A stretch of 64,000 nt of DNA from Kribbella jiaozuonensis (GTDB lineage: Bacteria; Actinomycetota; Actinomycetes; Propionibacteriales; Kribbellaceae), in contig NZ_SZPZ01000002.1 of the NCBI RefSeq assembly GCF_005233875.1, positions 372,001 through 436,000 on the forward strand, in the 5' to 3' direction. How positions within the stretch are numbered: position 1 is the first letter of the stretch; each line of letters starts with the position of its first letter. Under the pieces are notes generated by a model. It was given only the letters and a program-made list of their open reading frames with translations. It ran no database searches and was not told the DNA's origin. This document shows, piece by piece, positions 1 to 9,054 of the stretch. The translations under genes and the position numbers were made by a program.

Positions 1-1337
1 TCCCCGTCGTACATCGTGTAGCTGCGCCGGAACGCCGTCTCCTCGGACAGGTTCGCGAACGTCTCGAACCGCTTGGCCCAGCGCGCGTACCGCAGGCCGC
101 GACCGTTCACCGTCACCGGCAGCCGCCGTACGGCGGGCCCGATCACCCCGTTACGCAGTACGCCGGGAAGCCGCTGGTACTGCGCTCCCATCACGCACGC
201 GAGGTGCTTGCGGTAACCGCCGAACAGCTCGTCGGCGCCCATCCCGGACAGCAGGACCTTCACGCCGGCGTCCCGCGCGGTGTCGCACATCAGCAGCGTG
301 TTGATCGCGGCCGGGTCGCCGATCGGCTCGTCGAGAATGTCGACGATCCGCGGGAGCAACTCGACCACATCGGGCGCGATCTCGATCTCGTGCAGGTCGA
401 TGCCGAACTGCTGCGCCACCTTGCGCGCGTAGATCGCGTCGTCGGGCATCGCTTCGAGCTTCTGGTCCTGCGCCCGGAACGTGATTGTGTACGAGTCGAC
501 GCTCGGATCCATGCGCTTGGCCAGCACGGTCACCAGGCTGGAGTCCAGACCGCCGCTGAGGAACGTGGAGACCGCTACGTCGGCGACCATGTGCGCGGCG
601 ACCGACTCCTCGATGATCGTGCGCAGATCCGCGGGCGGACCAGCAGCGGCCTCGGTCGCGACGTCGGTCACCCGCCAGTACATCTCGTGCCGGCTGCTGC
701 CGTCCGGCCGGAACTCGGCCCACGAGCCCGGCGGAAGCTTCTCCACCCCGTCGATCGCGCAGCGCTGCTCGGGCAGCCAGTAGTAGAGCATCGACGCGAT
801 CAGCGCCCCGGGCTCGGTCCGCAGCTCGGACCCGACAGCTGTGACGAGCGCTTTCAGCTCGGAGGCGAAGACGACTCCGGCTTCACGGCGGAGGAAGTAC
901 AGCGGCTTGATGCCGAGCGGGTCGCGGGCGAGGTACATACTGCCGCTGTCCTCGTCGAGCATCGCGAACGCGAACATGCCGCGGAACCGCTTCAGTGCGT
1001 CCGGACCCCAGCGGCGCCAGGCCTCCAGCACCACCTCGGTGTCGCCGTTGGTGCGGAAGCCGACGCCGGCCTTGGACAGCTCGGCGCGCAGTTCCTTGTA
1101 GTTGTAGAGCTCGCCGTTGTAGCAGATGGTCAGCCCGCGCTTGCTGAACGGCTGGTCGGCCTCTGACGACAGGTCGATGATCGACAGCCGGCGATGCGCG
1201 AGGAACGCCCGTACGTCGCCCTCGTCGAACGCGTAGATCCGGTCGGCGTCCGGACCGCGGTGGGCGATCCGGTCGCTCATCGCCTCGGCGAGTGCGAACC
1301 CGTCGTGCTGCTGGTAGCAGCCGGCGATCCCGCACAC
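1..1337 (-). CDS. asnB: Asparagine synthase (glutamine-hydrolysing), C-terminus cut by window edge
   Basis: Glutamine-dependent asparagine synthetase, which amidates aspartate (or a related carboxylate) using ATP and glutamine. About 445 residues are visible. The GTG start at 1337 puts the class II amidotransferase nucleophile at Cys2 (V-C-G-I-A-G), as the family needs after removal of residue 1. NGELYN lies near residues 74-79, and the ATP-binding PP-loop SGGLDS is at about 261-266. AsnB proteins are usually 600-650 residues, so the last part of the synthetase domain lies outside the window. The start is 1 bp after the stop of the upstream GT4 gene, so the two are probably co-transcribed. 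AsnB-like proteins are common in actinobacterial polysaccharide loci, where they may amidate a uronic acid or precursor; that role is inference. Confidence 0.93.
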   Translation of the reverse strand, partial: MCGIAGCYQQHDGFALAEAMSDRIAHRGPDADRIYAFDEGDVRAFLAHRRLSIIDLSSEADQPFSKRGLTICYNGELYNYKELRAELSKAGVGFRTNGDTEVVLEAWRRWGPDALKRFRGMFAFAMLDEDSGSMYLARDPLGIKPLYFLRREAGVVFASELKALVTAVGSELRTEPGALIASMLYYWLPEQRCAIDGVEKLPPGSWAEFRPDGSSRHEMYWRVTDVATEAAAGPPADLRTIIEESVAAHMVADVAVSTFLSGGLDSSLVTVLAKRMDPSVDSYTITFRAQDQKLEAMPDDAIYARKVAQQFGIDLHEIEIAPDVVELLPRIVDILDEPIGDPAAINTLLMCDTARDAGVKVLLSGMGADELFGGYRKHLACVMGAQYQRLPGVLRNGVIGPAVRRLPVTVNGRGLRYARWAKRFETFANLSEETAFRRSYTMYDG

Positions 1338-1338
1338 G

Positions 1339-2574
1339 TCAGGACCCCGTCGCGCGTGCGACGTCGCCGATGTGGCTGACGTGACCGGTCAACGCGTCGT
1401 ACACCTGCAGGTAGGCCTTCTGCTGGTGCTTCCACGCCAGCACCTGCTCGACCCGCTCGCGGCCGAACTTGCCCATCCGGCGCCGGCGTACCTCGTCGTC
1501 GAGCAGGTCGACGATCGCTTCGCCGTACTGCGCGACGTCGTTCGGCTCGACGTACACCGCGGCGTCCGCGGCGGAGACCTTGGTCTCGATCAGGTCGAAG
1601 GCGACGACCGGCAGCTCGAAGGCCATGTACTCCATGGTCTTGTTCATCGTCGACACGTCGTTGAGCGGATTCTTCGGGTCGGGGGACAGGCCGATGTCCG
1701 CGGTCGACATCACCGCGCGCACGGTCTCGTCCGGCACCCGGCCGGTGAACTCGATGTACTCGTCGAGGCCGAGGTCGTGCCGCAGTGCGACGACCTCGTC
1801 GAACGAGTCGCCGCCGCCCATCAGCGTGAACGCGATGTCCTTGCGGCCGAGGTTGTTGACGATGTGGTCGGCCGCGCGGACGACGATGTCGACACCGTCC
1901 TGCGGTCCCATCACGCCGATGTACGTGACCAGGTAGCGGTGACCGCGGCGCAGCGTCTCGTCCACGGCGGCCGGGTCGCGCTGCAGCTTGTCCGGGTCCG
2001 GCCCGGTGCGGACCACGGTCACGTCGTGGTTCGCCTTGCCGCTGCGGGTGATCGCGATCCGGCGGTACGAGTCGTTGGTCGACGTCACGTGGTCCGCCGT
2101 ACGGTGCGTGGTCCGCTCGAGGAAGCGCAGACCCTTGTACGGCAGGCTGGTCGTGCCGCCGAAGCGGGACTGGAACAGCTCCGGGCACAGGTCGTGGTGG
2201 TCGAAGACGAACTTCGTTCCGTCGAGCCGGCGCAGCAGCATCGCGATCGGCCAGAAGATGTCCGGCGGGTTGCAGGCCTGCATCACCTTGAACTTGCCGG
2301 CCTTGCGGGCCCGGAAGACCAGCCGCAGCGTCAGCAGGAACGAGTACGCGTACTCCCAGACGAAGCTGATCTTGCTGCCGCCCGGCGCGTAGGCCTTGTA
2401 CTTGTGCACGGTGACGCCGTCGATGACCTGGTACGCCGGGTCGCCCGGCCCCTTCGGGCAGACGACCGTCACGTCGTACCCGCTCGCCACCAGCGCCTGG
2501 CACTCCAGCCAGACGCGACGGTCGAACGGCACCCAGAGGTTCTGGATGATGATGAGGACCCGCGGACCGCTCAC
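1339..2574 (-). CDS. Glycosyltransferase family 4
   Basis: A 411-residue cytoplasmic GT-B glycosyltransferase that probably adds one sugar to the lipid-linked polysaccharide repeat. The N-terminus (VLIIIQNLWVPFDRRVWLEC) is the acceptor-side Rossmann start typical of WbuB/WcaI-like GT4 enzymes. The C-terminal donor-binding half has the MEYMAFELPVVAFD motif near residue 315. The start overlaps the stop of the upstream nucleotide-sugar dehydrogenase by 4 bp (ATGA), and asnB follows after 1 bp, giving a three-gene minus-strand operon. Donor and acceptor cannot be read from sequence. Confidence 0.9.
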   Translation of the reverse strand: MSGPRVLIIIQNLWVPFDRRVWLECQALVASGYDVTVVCPKGPGDPAYQVIDGVTVHKYKAYAPGGSKISFVWEYAYSFLLTLRLVFRARKAGKFKVMQACNPPDIFWPIAMLLRRLDGTKFVFDHHDLCPELFQSRFGGTTSLPYKGLRFLERTTHRTADHVTSTNDSYRRIAITRSGKANHDVTVVRTGPDPDKLQRDPAAVDETLRRGHRYLVTYIGVMGPQDGVDIVVRAADHIVNNLGRKDIAFTLMGGGDSFDEVVALRHDLGLDEYIEFTGRVPDETVRAVMSTADIGLSPDPKNPLNDVSTMNKTMEYMAFELPVVAFDLIETKVSAADAAVYVEPNDVAQYGEAIVDLLDDEVRRRRMGKFGRERVEQVLAWKHQQKAYLQVYDALTGHVSHIGDVARATGS

Positions 2575-3893
2575 CAGCCCACTCCTTCGTATCCGGGCAG
2601 CGCCTCGACGTCGGCGCCGAGCCGGCCGATCAGGTCGATCGTGCGGGCCGGCGGCGCCTCGAGCAGAGCGTTGATCGCGGCGGTGTCGGTGGCCGAGACG
2701 ATGGCCAGGTCGGCGCCGGCGAGCGCCGCCGTCGGGTCGTCGGTCAGGACGCGCTGCAGGTGCGGCAGCTTCGACTGCACGTGGCGGAGGTTCGCGCCGA
2801 CCAGCCGGGTCGGGTTCACGATCGCGTCGTAGATGCGCAGGTTGTAGCCCTTGCCGATCAGCCGCTCGGCCAGCTCGACGTTCGGGCTCTCGCGCAGATC
2901 GTCGGTGGCGTGCTTGAAGCTCAGGCCGAGCAGCGCGATCTCGCGACCGGGGCCGGCGATCACGCGGTCGACGACGTCGCGGACGCTCCGCTCGTTGGTG
3001 GCCAGCGTGCCCGCCAGCAGCGGGAGCTCGGTGTCGTTCATCCGGGCCAGGTGCAGGACCGAGCGCAGGTCCTTCGGCAGGCAGGAACCGCCGAACGCGA
3101 AACCGGGCTTCAGGTAGTACGGCGAGATGTTCAGGCTGGTGTCCTGGACGAAGATCTTCATCACCTCACGCGAGTCCACCCCGAAGTGCCGGAAGATCCG
3201 GCCCATCTCGTTCGCGAACGAGACCTTGGTGGCGTGGAACGCGTTGCAGGCGTACTTGAGCGCCTCGGCCGTCCGGACGTCGACGACCTCCACCTCCGTG
3301 CCGAGGAAGCTGAACAGGTCGGTCAGAGCGGTACCGACCTTCGGGTTGCGGGTGCCGACGACAACGAACGGCGGCGCGTAGAAGTCGGCCAGGCCGGATC
3401 CTTCCCGCAGGAACTCCGGGCACATCGCCGTACCGAAGGTCAGACCCTCCGGCGGCGGTACGTCGGCCAGCACCTTCTCGACGATCTCGTCGACCGTGCC
3501 CGGCGGAACCGTCGAGCGGACCACGATGCTGTGGAACCCCGACGCCGGCCGGACCACGGTCTGCGCGGCCTCGGCGATATCGCGGACCGCGCGTTTGATG
3601 TACGTCAGATCAGTACTGCCCGCCGGAGTCGACGGCGTACCGACACAGATGAGTGAGACATCGGCCCGCTCGAGTGCGATCCGTGGATCGGTGGTCGCGT
3701 GCAGGCGACCCGAGGTCGCTCCCTCCGCCACCAGCTCGTCCAGACCAGGCTCGACCACCGGACTGTGTCCCTGAGTGATCGGATCGACCTTCGCGGTATC
3801 GACATCGACTCCCCAGACGTCGTGCCCAGCAGCAGCCAGACAAGCAGCCGTCACCGACCCCACATAGCCCAAGCCGAATACGGCAACCTTCAT
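2571..3893 (-). CDS. Nucleotide-sugar 6-dehydrogenase, GDP-mannose dehydrogenase (AlgD)-like
   Basis: Oxidises a nucleotide hexose to the uronic acid using two NAD+, in the cytoplasm. The 440-residue protein starts MKVAVFGLGYVGSV, with the NAD-binding GxGYVG at residues 7-12. The catalytic cysteine is Cys271 in GFAFGGSCLPKD. The FAFGGSCLPKD context and the N-terminal region (SPVVEPGLDEL, SLICVGTPS) resemble GDP-mannose dehydrogenase AlgD more than UDP-glucose dehydrogenase, so GDP-mannuronate is a plausible product; UDP-glucuronate remains possible. Start ATG 3893 was chosen over an in-frame upstream start because the Rossmann fold begins there. The gene diverges from the epimerase at 4063 and heads the operon with the GT4 and asnB genes. 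A uronic acid product fits the uronate catabolic cassette at 30908-34854. Confidence 0.88.
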   Translation of the reverse strand: MKVAVFGLGYVGSVTAACLAAAGHDVWGVDVDTAKVDPITQGHSPVVEPGLDELVAEGATSGRLHATTDPRIALERADVSLICVGTPSTPAGSTDLTYIKRAVRDIAEAAQTVVRPASGFHSIVVRSTVPPGTVDEIVEKVLADVPPPEGLTFGTAMCPEFLREGSGLADFYAPPFVVVGTRNPKVGTALTDLFSFLGTEVEVVDVRTAEALKYACNAFHATKVSFANEMGRIFRHFGVDSREVMKIFVQDTSLNISPYYLKPGFAFGGSCLPKDLRSVLHLARMNDTELPLLAGTLATNERSVRDVVDRVIAGPGREIALLGLSFKHATDDLRESPNVELAERLIGKGYNLRIYDAIVNPTRLVGANLRHVQSKLPHLQRVLTDDPTAALAGADLAIVSATDTAAINALLEAPPARTIDLIGRLGADVEALPGYEGVGW

Positions 3894-4062
3894 AACGCCC
3901 CCCACAGGCTCATGACGCGGCATCCCCACGTCCGCAGCGCCCATGAGAGCAGCCGCGGCACCGTCCTGATACACGCGATCAGAACAAATTGGCTGTATCA
4001 GGCGCTTGTCCCGGGGTTCTTTATGGGCGACAGGGGACTGGGCTGGGGTGAGGGGAAGACGA
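3894..4062. promoter_or_regulatory. Divergent intergenic region with a perfect 9-bp inverted repeat
   Basis: This 169-bp gap separates the minus-strand dehydrogenase operon from the plus-strand sugar operon and must hold both promoters. It contains a perfect inverted repeat, CCTGATACA at 3965-3973 and TGTATCAGG at 3994-4002, separated by 20 bp of relatively A/T-rich DNA (AGAACAAATTGG). The geometry suits a dimeric regulator or an RNA hairpin. The SD AGGGGAAG at 4052-4059 serves the ATG at 4063. No convincing -35/-10 pair was identified. Confidence 0.5.
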
Positions 4063-5124
4063 ATGAGGGTTCTGGTCACCGGGGATCGGGGTTATATCGG
4101 GGCCGTCATGGTGCCGTTCCTGCGCGCCGCCGGGCATAGCGTCGACGGTCTGGATACGGGCCTGTACGAAGGGTGTGACCTGCTCGGCGGGCCGGACCCG
4201 ATCGGGGACAGGGCGCCGCGGGACATGCGGGACGTGACCGCGCGGGAGCTCGAGGGGTACGACGCGGTGGTCTGTCTGGCCGCCCTGTCGAACGATCCAC
4301 TCGGCAACCTGGACAAGGCGGCGACGTACTCGGTCAACCTGGACGGCACGCTGAACGTCGCGCAGGCCGCCAAGGACGCGGGCGTCGAACGGTTCCTGTT
4401 CGCGTCGTCGTGCAGCTTGTACGGCGCGGCCGGTTCCGAGGCGGTCGGCGAGGACGCCGAGATGTTCCCGGTCACGGCGTACGGCGAGACGAAGGCGCTG
4501 GCCGAGCAGGAGCTGTCGAAGCTTGCCGACGACACCTTCAGCCCGACGTACCTGCGCAACGCGACCGCGTACGGAGCGTCGACCCGGCTGCGGCTGGACA
4601 TCGTGGTCAACAACCTGACCGCGATCGCGCTGACGTCCGGTCAGGTCCGGCTGGAGAGCGACGGTACGCCGTGGCGCCCGCTGGTCCACATCGAGGACAT
4701 CAGCCGCGCGTTCCTGACCGTGCTCGAGTCGCCGCGGGACGTGATCCACGACGAGGCGTTCAACGTCGGCCGGTCCGAGGACGTCGTCCAGGTCCGCGAC
4801 ATCGCCGAGATGGTCCGCGAGGCGGTGCCCGGCTCGACGCTGTCGATCGCTGAGGGCGCCGGTCCGGACCTGCGCAACTACAAGGTCGACTTCAGCAAGC
4901 TCAACGACACCTTCCCGGAGCTGCAGCTGCAGTGGACCGTCCGCAAGGGCGTCGAGGAGCTGTACGACGCCTACCAGCGGCACGGCCTCACGCTCGACGA
5001 CTTCAACTCCGCCCAGTTCGTCCGCCTGCGCCGGATCCAGCAGCTGCTCGGCGCCGGACTCGTCGACGGCCAGCTGCGGCGCCAGACCGACGGGCAGTTC
5101 CCGGGACCGAAGGAGATGCAGTGA
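4063..5124 (+). CDS. NAD-dependent epimerase/dehydratase (extended SDR)
   Basis: A 353-residue extended short-chain dehydrogenase acting on a nucleotide sugar. The NAD motif TGDRGYIG lies at residues 6-13, FASSCSLYG near 113-121, and the catalytic Y-x3-K is Tyr140/Lys144 (AYGETK). The start ATG 4063 has an SD (AGGGGAAG) 4-11 bp upstream; an upstream in-frame ATG would add 19 residues before the Rossmann fold and is rejected. Its stop overlaps the start of the C-methyltransferase by 1 bp. It opens a run of coupled genes that make an unusual sugar; within the family it could be a 4-epimerase, 4,6-dehydratase or 4-ketoreductase. Confidence 0.88.
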   Translation: MRVLVTGDRGYIGAVMVPFLRAAGHSVDGLDTGLYEGCDLLGGPDPIGDRAPRDMRDVTARELEGYDAVVCLAALSNDPLGNLDKAATYSVNLDGTLNVAQAAKDAGVERFLFASSCSLYGAAGSEAVGEDAEMFPVTAYGETKALAEQELSKLADDTFSPTYLRNATAYGASTRLRLDIVVNNLTAIALTSGQVRLESDGTPWRPLVHIEDISRAFLTVLESPRDVIHDEAFNVGRSEDVVQVRDIAEMVREAVPGSTLSIAEGAGPDLRNYKVDFSKLNDTFPELQLQWTVRKGVEELYDAYQRHGLTLDDFNSAQFVRLRRIQQLLGAGLVDGQLRRQTDGQFPGPKEMQ

Positions 5125-6347
5125 TGAACAGCTGCCGGATCTGTGGTGCGGAACTGACGCGCACCTTCGTCGACCTCGGCATGTCGCCGCCCTGTGAGAG
5201 CTACCTGCGCGCGGACCAGATCGACAGCGGCGAGACGTTCTACCCGCTGAATGTGCGGATCTGCGACAACTGCCTGCTCGTCCAGCTCCCGGCGTACGTC
5301 GCCGCGGACGACGTGTTCAGCGACTACCTGTACTTCTCGTCGTACTCGACCAGCTGGGTGGAGCACGCCCGCCGGTTCGTCGTCGACATGCAGGAGCGAC
5401 TCGACCTCGGCGCGGAGAGCCTGATCGTCGAGGCCGCCAGCAACGACGGCTACCTGCTGCAGCACGCGACCGCGCTCGGCATCCCGGTGCTCGGCATCGA
5501 GCCGGCCGCGAACATCGCCAAGATCGCGAACGAGAACGGCATCCGCACCGAGAGCTACTTCCTCGGCGAGGAGACCGGAAAGGACGCGGCCGCCCGGCAC
5601 GGGCAGGCGGATCTTGTCGTCGGCAACAACGTGTTCGCGCACGTGCCGGACATCGTCGACTTCGCCAAGGGCCTGCGCGCGCTGGTGAAGGACGACGGCC
5701 TGGTGTCGCTGGAGTTCCCGCACCTGCTGCGGCTGATCGAGCGTCGCCAGTACGACACGATCTACCACGAGCACTACCAGTACCTGACGCTGAAGACCGC
5801 CGCGCTGGCGCTGGAGAAGGCCGGCCTCAAGGTGGTCGACGTACAGGAGCTCGCCAGCCACGGCGGGTCGCTGCGGCTGTTCAGTACGCCGGTCGAGACC
5901 GCCGGCGAGCCGACCGAGCTGGTCGGGAAGGTGCTGCAGGACGAGAAGGACGCCGGCCTGCACACGGTCGAGGGCCACCTGGGGTTCGCCGACGAGGTGT
6001 TCGCGATCAAGTCCGACCTGCTGGAGTTCCTGATCCAGGCCCGCCGCGAAGGCAAGACGGTGGCCGGGTACGGCGCTCCCGGCAAGGGGAACACGCTGCT
6101 CAACCACTGCGGCATCCGCGAGGACCTGCTGCCGTACACGGTCGACCGCAGCCCGCACAAGCACGGGATGTACCTGCCCGGTACGCACATCCCGATCTTC
6201 GCCCCGGAGCGCCTGGCCGAGACGCGCCCCGACTACATCGTGATCCTGCCGTGGAACCTGCGCGCGGAGATCGTCCATCAGCTCGGCTACGCACGGGAAT
6301 GGGGCGCGAAGTTCGTCGTACCCATCCCACAGCTCGAAGTGATCTGA
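5124..6347 (+). CDS. SAM-dependent sugar C-methyltransferase (TylCIII/NovU/TcaB9 type)
   Basis: A 407-residue three-domain enzyme that methylates carbon 3 of a 4-keto-deoxy nucleotide sugar in this family. The N-terminal zinc-binding module has Cys4, Cys7, Cys47 and Cys50 (CRIC...CDNC). The central SAM-binding fold has EAASNDGYLLQH and later GIEPAANIAKIA. The catalytic region reads YHEHYQYL, keeping the Glu-His pair described as catalytic in TcaB9. The C-terminal Rossmann-like domain starts GYGAPGKGNTLLNHCGI. ATG 5124 overlaps the preceding stop (tgATGa). A C-methyl branched sugar is the expected product; the nucleotide carrier is unknown, although an RfbF-like cytidylyltransferase follows. 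Confidence 0.9.
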   Translation: MNSCRICGAELTRTFVDLGMSPPCESYLRADQIDSGETFYPLNVRICDNCLLVQLPAYVAADDVFSDYLYFSSYSTSWVEHARRFVVDMQERLDLGAESLIVEAASNDGYLLQHATALGIPVLGIEPAANIAKIANENGIRTESYFLGEETGKDAAARHGQADLVVGNNVFAHVPDIVDFAKGLRALVKDDGLVSLEFPHLLRLIERRQYDTIYHEHYQYLTLKTAALALEKAGLKVVDVQELASHGGSLRLFSTPVETAGEPTELVGKVLQDEKDAGLHTVEGHLGFADEVFAIKSDLLEFLIQARREGKTVAGYGAPGKGNTLLNHCGIREDLLPYTVDRSPHKHGMYLPGTHIPIFAPERLAETRPDYIVILPWNLRAEIVHQLGYAREWGAKFVVPIPQLEVI

Positions 6348-6376
6348 ACGAAAGTCGTGGGGGGAAGGAAAGTCAG

Positions 6377-7231
6377 ATGAAGGTCGTGATCTTCTGCGGG
6401 GGCCTCGGGCTGCGGATGCGCAGCGGCGTCGATTCCGCACCGAAACCGATGATGACGATCGGCGACCGGCCGGTCCTGTGGCACATCATGCGGTACTACG
6501 CGCACTTCGGCCACACCGAGTTCATCCTGTGCCTGGGCTTCGGGGGAGCCGCGGTCAAGAACTACTTCCTGAACTACGAGGAGACCGTCTCCAACGACTT
6601 CGTGATGACGAAGGGCGGCGAGCACATCGAGCTGCTCGACTCCGACATCAGCGAGTGGAAGATCACCTTCGTCGACACCGGCATCGACACCTCGATCGGT
6701 GAGCGGCTGCGCCGGGTCCGGCCGTTCCTGGAGGACGACGACGCCTTCCTGGCCAACTACGGTGACGTGCTCACCGACGCGCCGATGGACAAGATCGTCG
6801 ATCACGTGATGACCAGCGACATCACCGCCAGCCTGCTCGCGGTGCCGCCGCAGGCGTCGTTCCACACGGTCGAGTTCGGCACCGACTCCCGGGTCACCGG
6901 GTTGCGGTCGGCGGTCGACCTGAACGTCTGGATCAACGGCGGGTTCTTCGTCATCAAGAAGGAGATCTTCGACGTCCTGCACGAGGGCGAGGACCTGGTC
7001 GGCGACGCGTTCCCGCGGCTGGCCGCGATGCGCAAGCTCGAGGCCATCCCGCACCACGGGTTCTGGGCGCCGATGGACACGCTCAAGGAGCGGAGCCAGC
7101 TCGAGGAGCTGTACCGGTCCGGCAAGAAGCCGTGGGCGCTGTGGAGCCACCAGGTCCGCCAGCAGCAGGCACAGGTGCTGGACAAGGAACCCGCGGTGTC
7201 GGCGGACGCGCCGGTAGTGGTGGCGATCTGA
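6377..7231 (+). CDS. Sugar-1-phosphate cytidylyltransferase-like nucleotidyltransferase (RfbF family)
   Basis: Transfers a nucleotide to a sugar-1-phosphate. The 284-residue length and motif order match glucose-1-phosphate cytidylyltransferase: an N-terminal nucleotide loop (CGGLGLRMRS, residues 8-17, with Leu-Arg where GTR is usual), APKPMMTIGDRPVLWHIM, the metal-binding YGD in LANYGDVLTD, INGGFFV, and the C-terminal GFWAPMDTLKE and KKPWALW. CDP-glucose or another CDP-sugar is therefore the likely product; the altered loop may shift specificity. The SD GGGGAAGGAA at 6361-6370 is strong. It overlaps the next gene by 1 bp. Confidence 0.85.
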   Translation: MKVVIFCGGLGLRMRSGVDSAPKPMMTIGDRPVLWHIMRYYAHFGHTEFILCLGFGGAAVKNYFLNYEETVSNDFVMTKGGEHIELLDSDISEWKITFVDTGIDTSIGERLRRVRPFLEDDDAFLANYGDVLTDAPMDKIVDHVMTSDITASLLAVPPQASFHTVEFGTDSRVTGLRSAVDLNVWINGGFFVIKKEIFDVLHEGEDLVGDAFPRLAAMRKLEAIPHHGFWAPMDTLKERSQLEELYRSGKKPWALWSHQVRQQQAQVLDKEPAVSADAPVVVAI

Positions 7232-7881
7232 TGCTTCCGTTCCAGCTCGGCCTGATCGACGGGCCGGTCCACCTGGTTGCCCTCGGCGCGCATCCGGACG
7301 ACATCGAGATCGGCTGCGGCGGCACGCTGCTGAAGCTGGCCGAGTCGGTGCCGGAGCTGTCCGCCGAGTTCGTGATCGCGACCGGTACGCCGTTGCGCCT
7401 GGAGGAGGCCCGCCGCGCGGCGGAGCTGTTCCTGCCGGACTGTGAGGTGAGCGTCACCTCGGCCGAGCTGCCGGACGGCCGGCTGCCGGCGTACTGGAAC
7501 CAGACCAAGGAGTTGCTCGAGGCAACGGCTCGGGGGAGCCGTCGCCCCGACCTGGTGTTTGCCCCGAGCAAGCACGACGCGCATCAGGACCACCGGCTGA
7601 TCGCCGAGCTGGCGCCGACCGTCTGGCGCAACCACCTGGTGCTGCACTACGAGATCCCCAAGTGGGACGGCGACATCAGCCGGCCGTGGCTGTACGTCGA
7701 GCTGTCCGAGGAGCAGATGCGCGAGAAGGTCGCGCTGCTGCACAAGGCGTACCCGTCCCAGGTCCCGCACGACTGGTTCGACGAAGAGGTCTTCTCCGGG
7801 CTGGCCCGGTTGCGCGGGATGGAGTGCCGGGCGACGTACGCCGAGGCCTTCACCACGGCCAAGGCGACATTGACATGGTGA
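7231..7881 (+). CDS. PIG-L family deacetylase
   Basis: A 216-residue zinc-dependent N-deacetylase related to MshB and LmbE. The metal-binding AHPDD motif (GAHPDDIEIGCGG) is near residues 19-31, and the distal HDAHQDHR is near 113-120; both are intact. The family removes acetyl groups from N-acetylated sugars. The gene is sandwiched between the cytidylyltransferase (1-bp overlap) and the second methyltransferase-like gene. The likely substrate is therefore an amino sugar in the same pathway rather than mycothiol, but this is inference. Confidence 0.88.
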   Translation: MLPFQLGLIDGPVHLVALGAHPDDIEIGCGGTLLKLAESVPELSAEFVIATGTPLRLEEARRAAELFLPDCEVSVTSAELPDGRLPAYWNQTKELLEATARGSRRPDLVFAPSKHDAHQDHRLIAELAPTVWRNHLVLHYEIPKWDGDISRPWLYVELSEEQMREKVALLHKAYPSQVPHDWFDEEVFSGLARLRGMECRATYAEAFTTAKATLTW

Positions 7882-7895
7882 CCGAGGGGGCAGCA

Positions 7896-9035
7896 GTGAG
7901 CTTCAACTGTCGCGGGTGCGCGTCGGAGAACGTCGTACTCGTGGTTAACGTCGGCGACCAGCCGCTCGCCGACCACTTCCCGCCGGCCGAGGACGCCGGT
8001 CCCGATCCGCGCTGGCCGCTCTCGCTGTGGCTGTGCCGCGACTGCACGCTGGTGCAGCTCGGTCCGGTCGAGGCACAGCTGGCCGAGGAGCCGCTGGCCG
8101 TCGAGTCGGCGACCAGCCGCGCGCATGCGGAGACTTCGGTCAAGGAGATCCTCAGCGATCACCCCGAACTGAGCGGCGGCACCGTCTTCGAGTTCGGGAG
8201 TCCCCATGGCGGATCCTGGCTCGATCATCTGTACGTCGCGGGCTGCCGGCTCGCCGGCGACGGTGAGAAGGCCGACCTGGTCGTCGACGTACACGGGATC
8301 GTGCACGAGCCGCAGTACGGCGACTCGCTGAAGCTGCGGGCGGATCGGCTCGCGCCCGGCGGCCTGCTGGTGATGGAGTTCCACCACCTGCTGCCGCTGT
8401 TCATCGGCAACCAGTTCGACACGATCCGGCACGGCCACTGGGCGTACGTCTCGCTGCGCGCACTCCGGAACATCGCCGCGTTGCACGGTCTGACCGTCGA
8501 GTCGGTGACCCAGGCCGAGATGTACGGCGGGAGCCTGATGGTGATGCTGCGGCACACCGAGGACGCCCGGCCGGACGCATCGGTCGACGTGGTGCTGGAG
8601 GACGAGGACGCGGCCGGGATCGCCGACGAGGTCCAGCTCGGCAGCCTGCACGAGGCTGCCCGGCACGCGGCCGGCGCCCTGCACGAAGAGCTGACCCGCC
8701 ACCAGGCGGCGGGCCGCACGGTACTCGGGTACGGCGCGCCGTCGAAGGCGCCGGTGCTGCTGGACCTGAGCAAGGTGACGACGGATCTGCTCCCGTTCAC
8801 CGTCGATCTGGCGCCGGGTAAACACGGCCGCCGGATCCCTGGTGCCTGCATGGTGCCGATCCGCCCGATCGAGGAGCTGAAGGCCGCGCGGCCGGACGTC
8901 GTCCTCGTACTGACCTGGGATATCGCCGACGAGATCGTCGCGCAACTCGAAGCTGATGGCGGCTGGGGCGCCACCTACCTGGTCCCGTTGCCCGAGCCAC
9001 ACGAGATGGGGACTCGTCGTCAAGACGCAAGGTGA
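7896..9035 (+). CDS. C-methyltransferase-like protein with degenerate SAM and catalytic sites
   Basis: A 379-residue paralogue of the gene at 5124, with the same architecture: zinc-binding CRGC (Cys5/Cys8) and CRDC near residue 50, a middle domain, and a C-terminal GYGAPSKAPVLLDLSK domain. The SAM-binding loop is altered to FEFGSPHGG and the following Rossmann segment is shortened. The catalytic YHEHYQY becomes RHGHWAY, losing the glutamate. It may therefore bind a sugar ligand without methylating it, or do different chemistry. GTG 7896 was chosen for its SD (GAGGGGG, 7884-7890). An in-frame ATG at 7875, overlapping the previous stop, is the alternative. Confidence 0.8.
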   Translation: MSFNCRGCASENVVLVVNVGDQPLADHFPPAEDAGPDPRWPLSLWLCRDCTLVQLGPVEAQLAEEPLAVESATSRAHAETSVKEILSDHPELSGGTVFEFGSPHGGSWLDHLYVAGCRLAGDGEKADLVVDVHGIVHEPQYGDSLKLRADRLAPGGLLVMEFHHLLPLFIGNQFDTIRHGHWAYVSLRALRNIAALHGLTVESVTQAEMYGGSLMVMLRHTEDARPDASVDVVLEDEDAAGIADEVQLGSLHEAARHAAGALHEELTRHQAAGRTVLGYGAPSKAPVLLDLSKVTTDLLPFTVDLAPGKHGRRIPGACMVPIRPIEELKAARPDVVLVLTWDIADEIVAQLEADGGWGATYLVPLPEPHEMGTRRQDAR

Positions 9036-9054
9036 ATCGGGAAGAAGGAACGGA

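Noticed and set aside
3894..4079. N-terminal extension of the AlgD-like dehydrogenase to 4079
   Set aside because: The extra 62 residues have no family counterpart, would occupy the divergent promoter region, and the Rossmann motif begins at the ATG at 3893.
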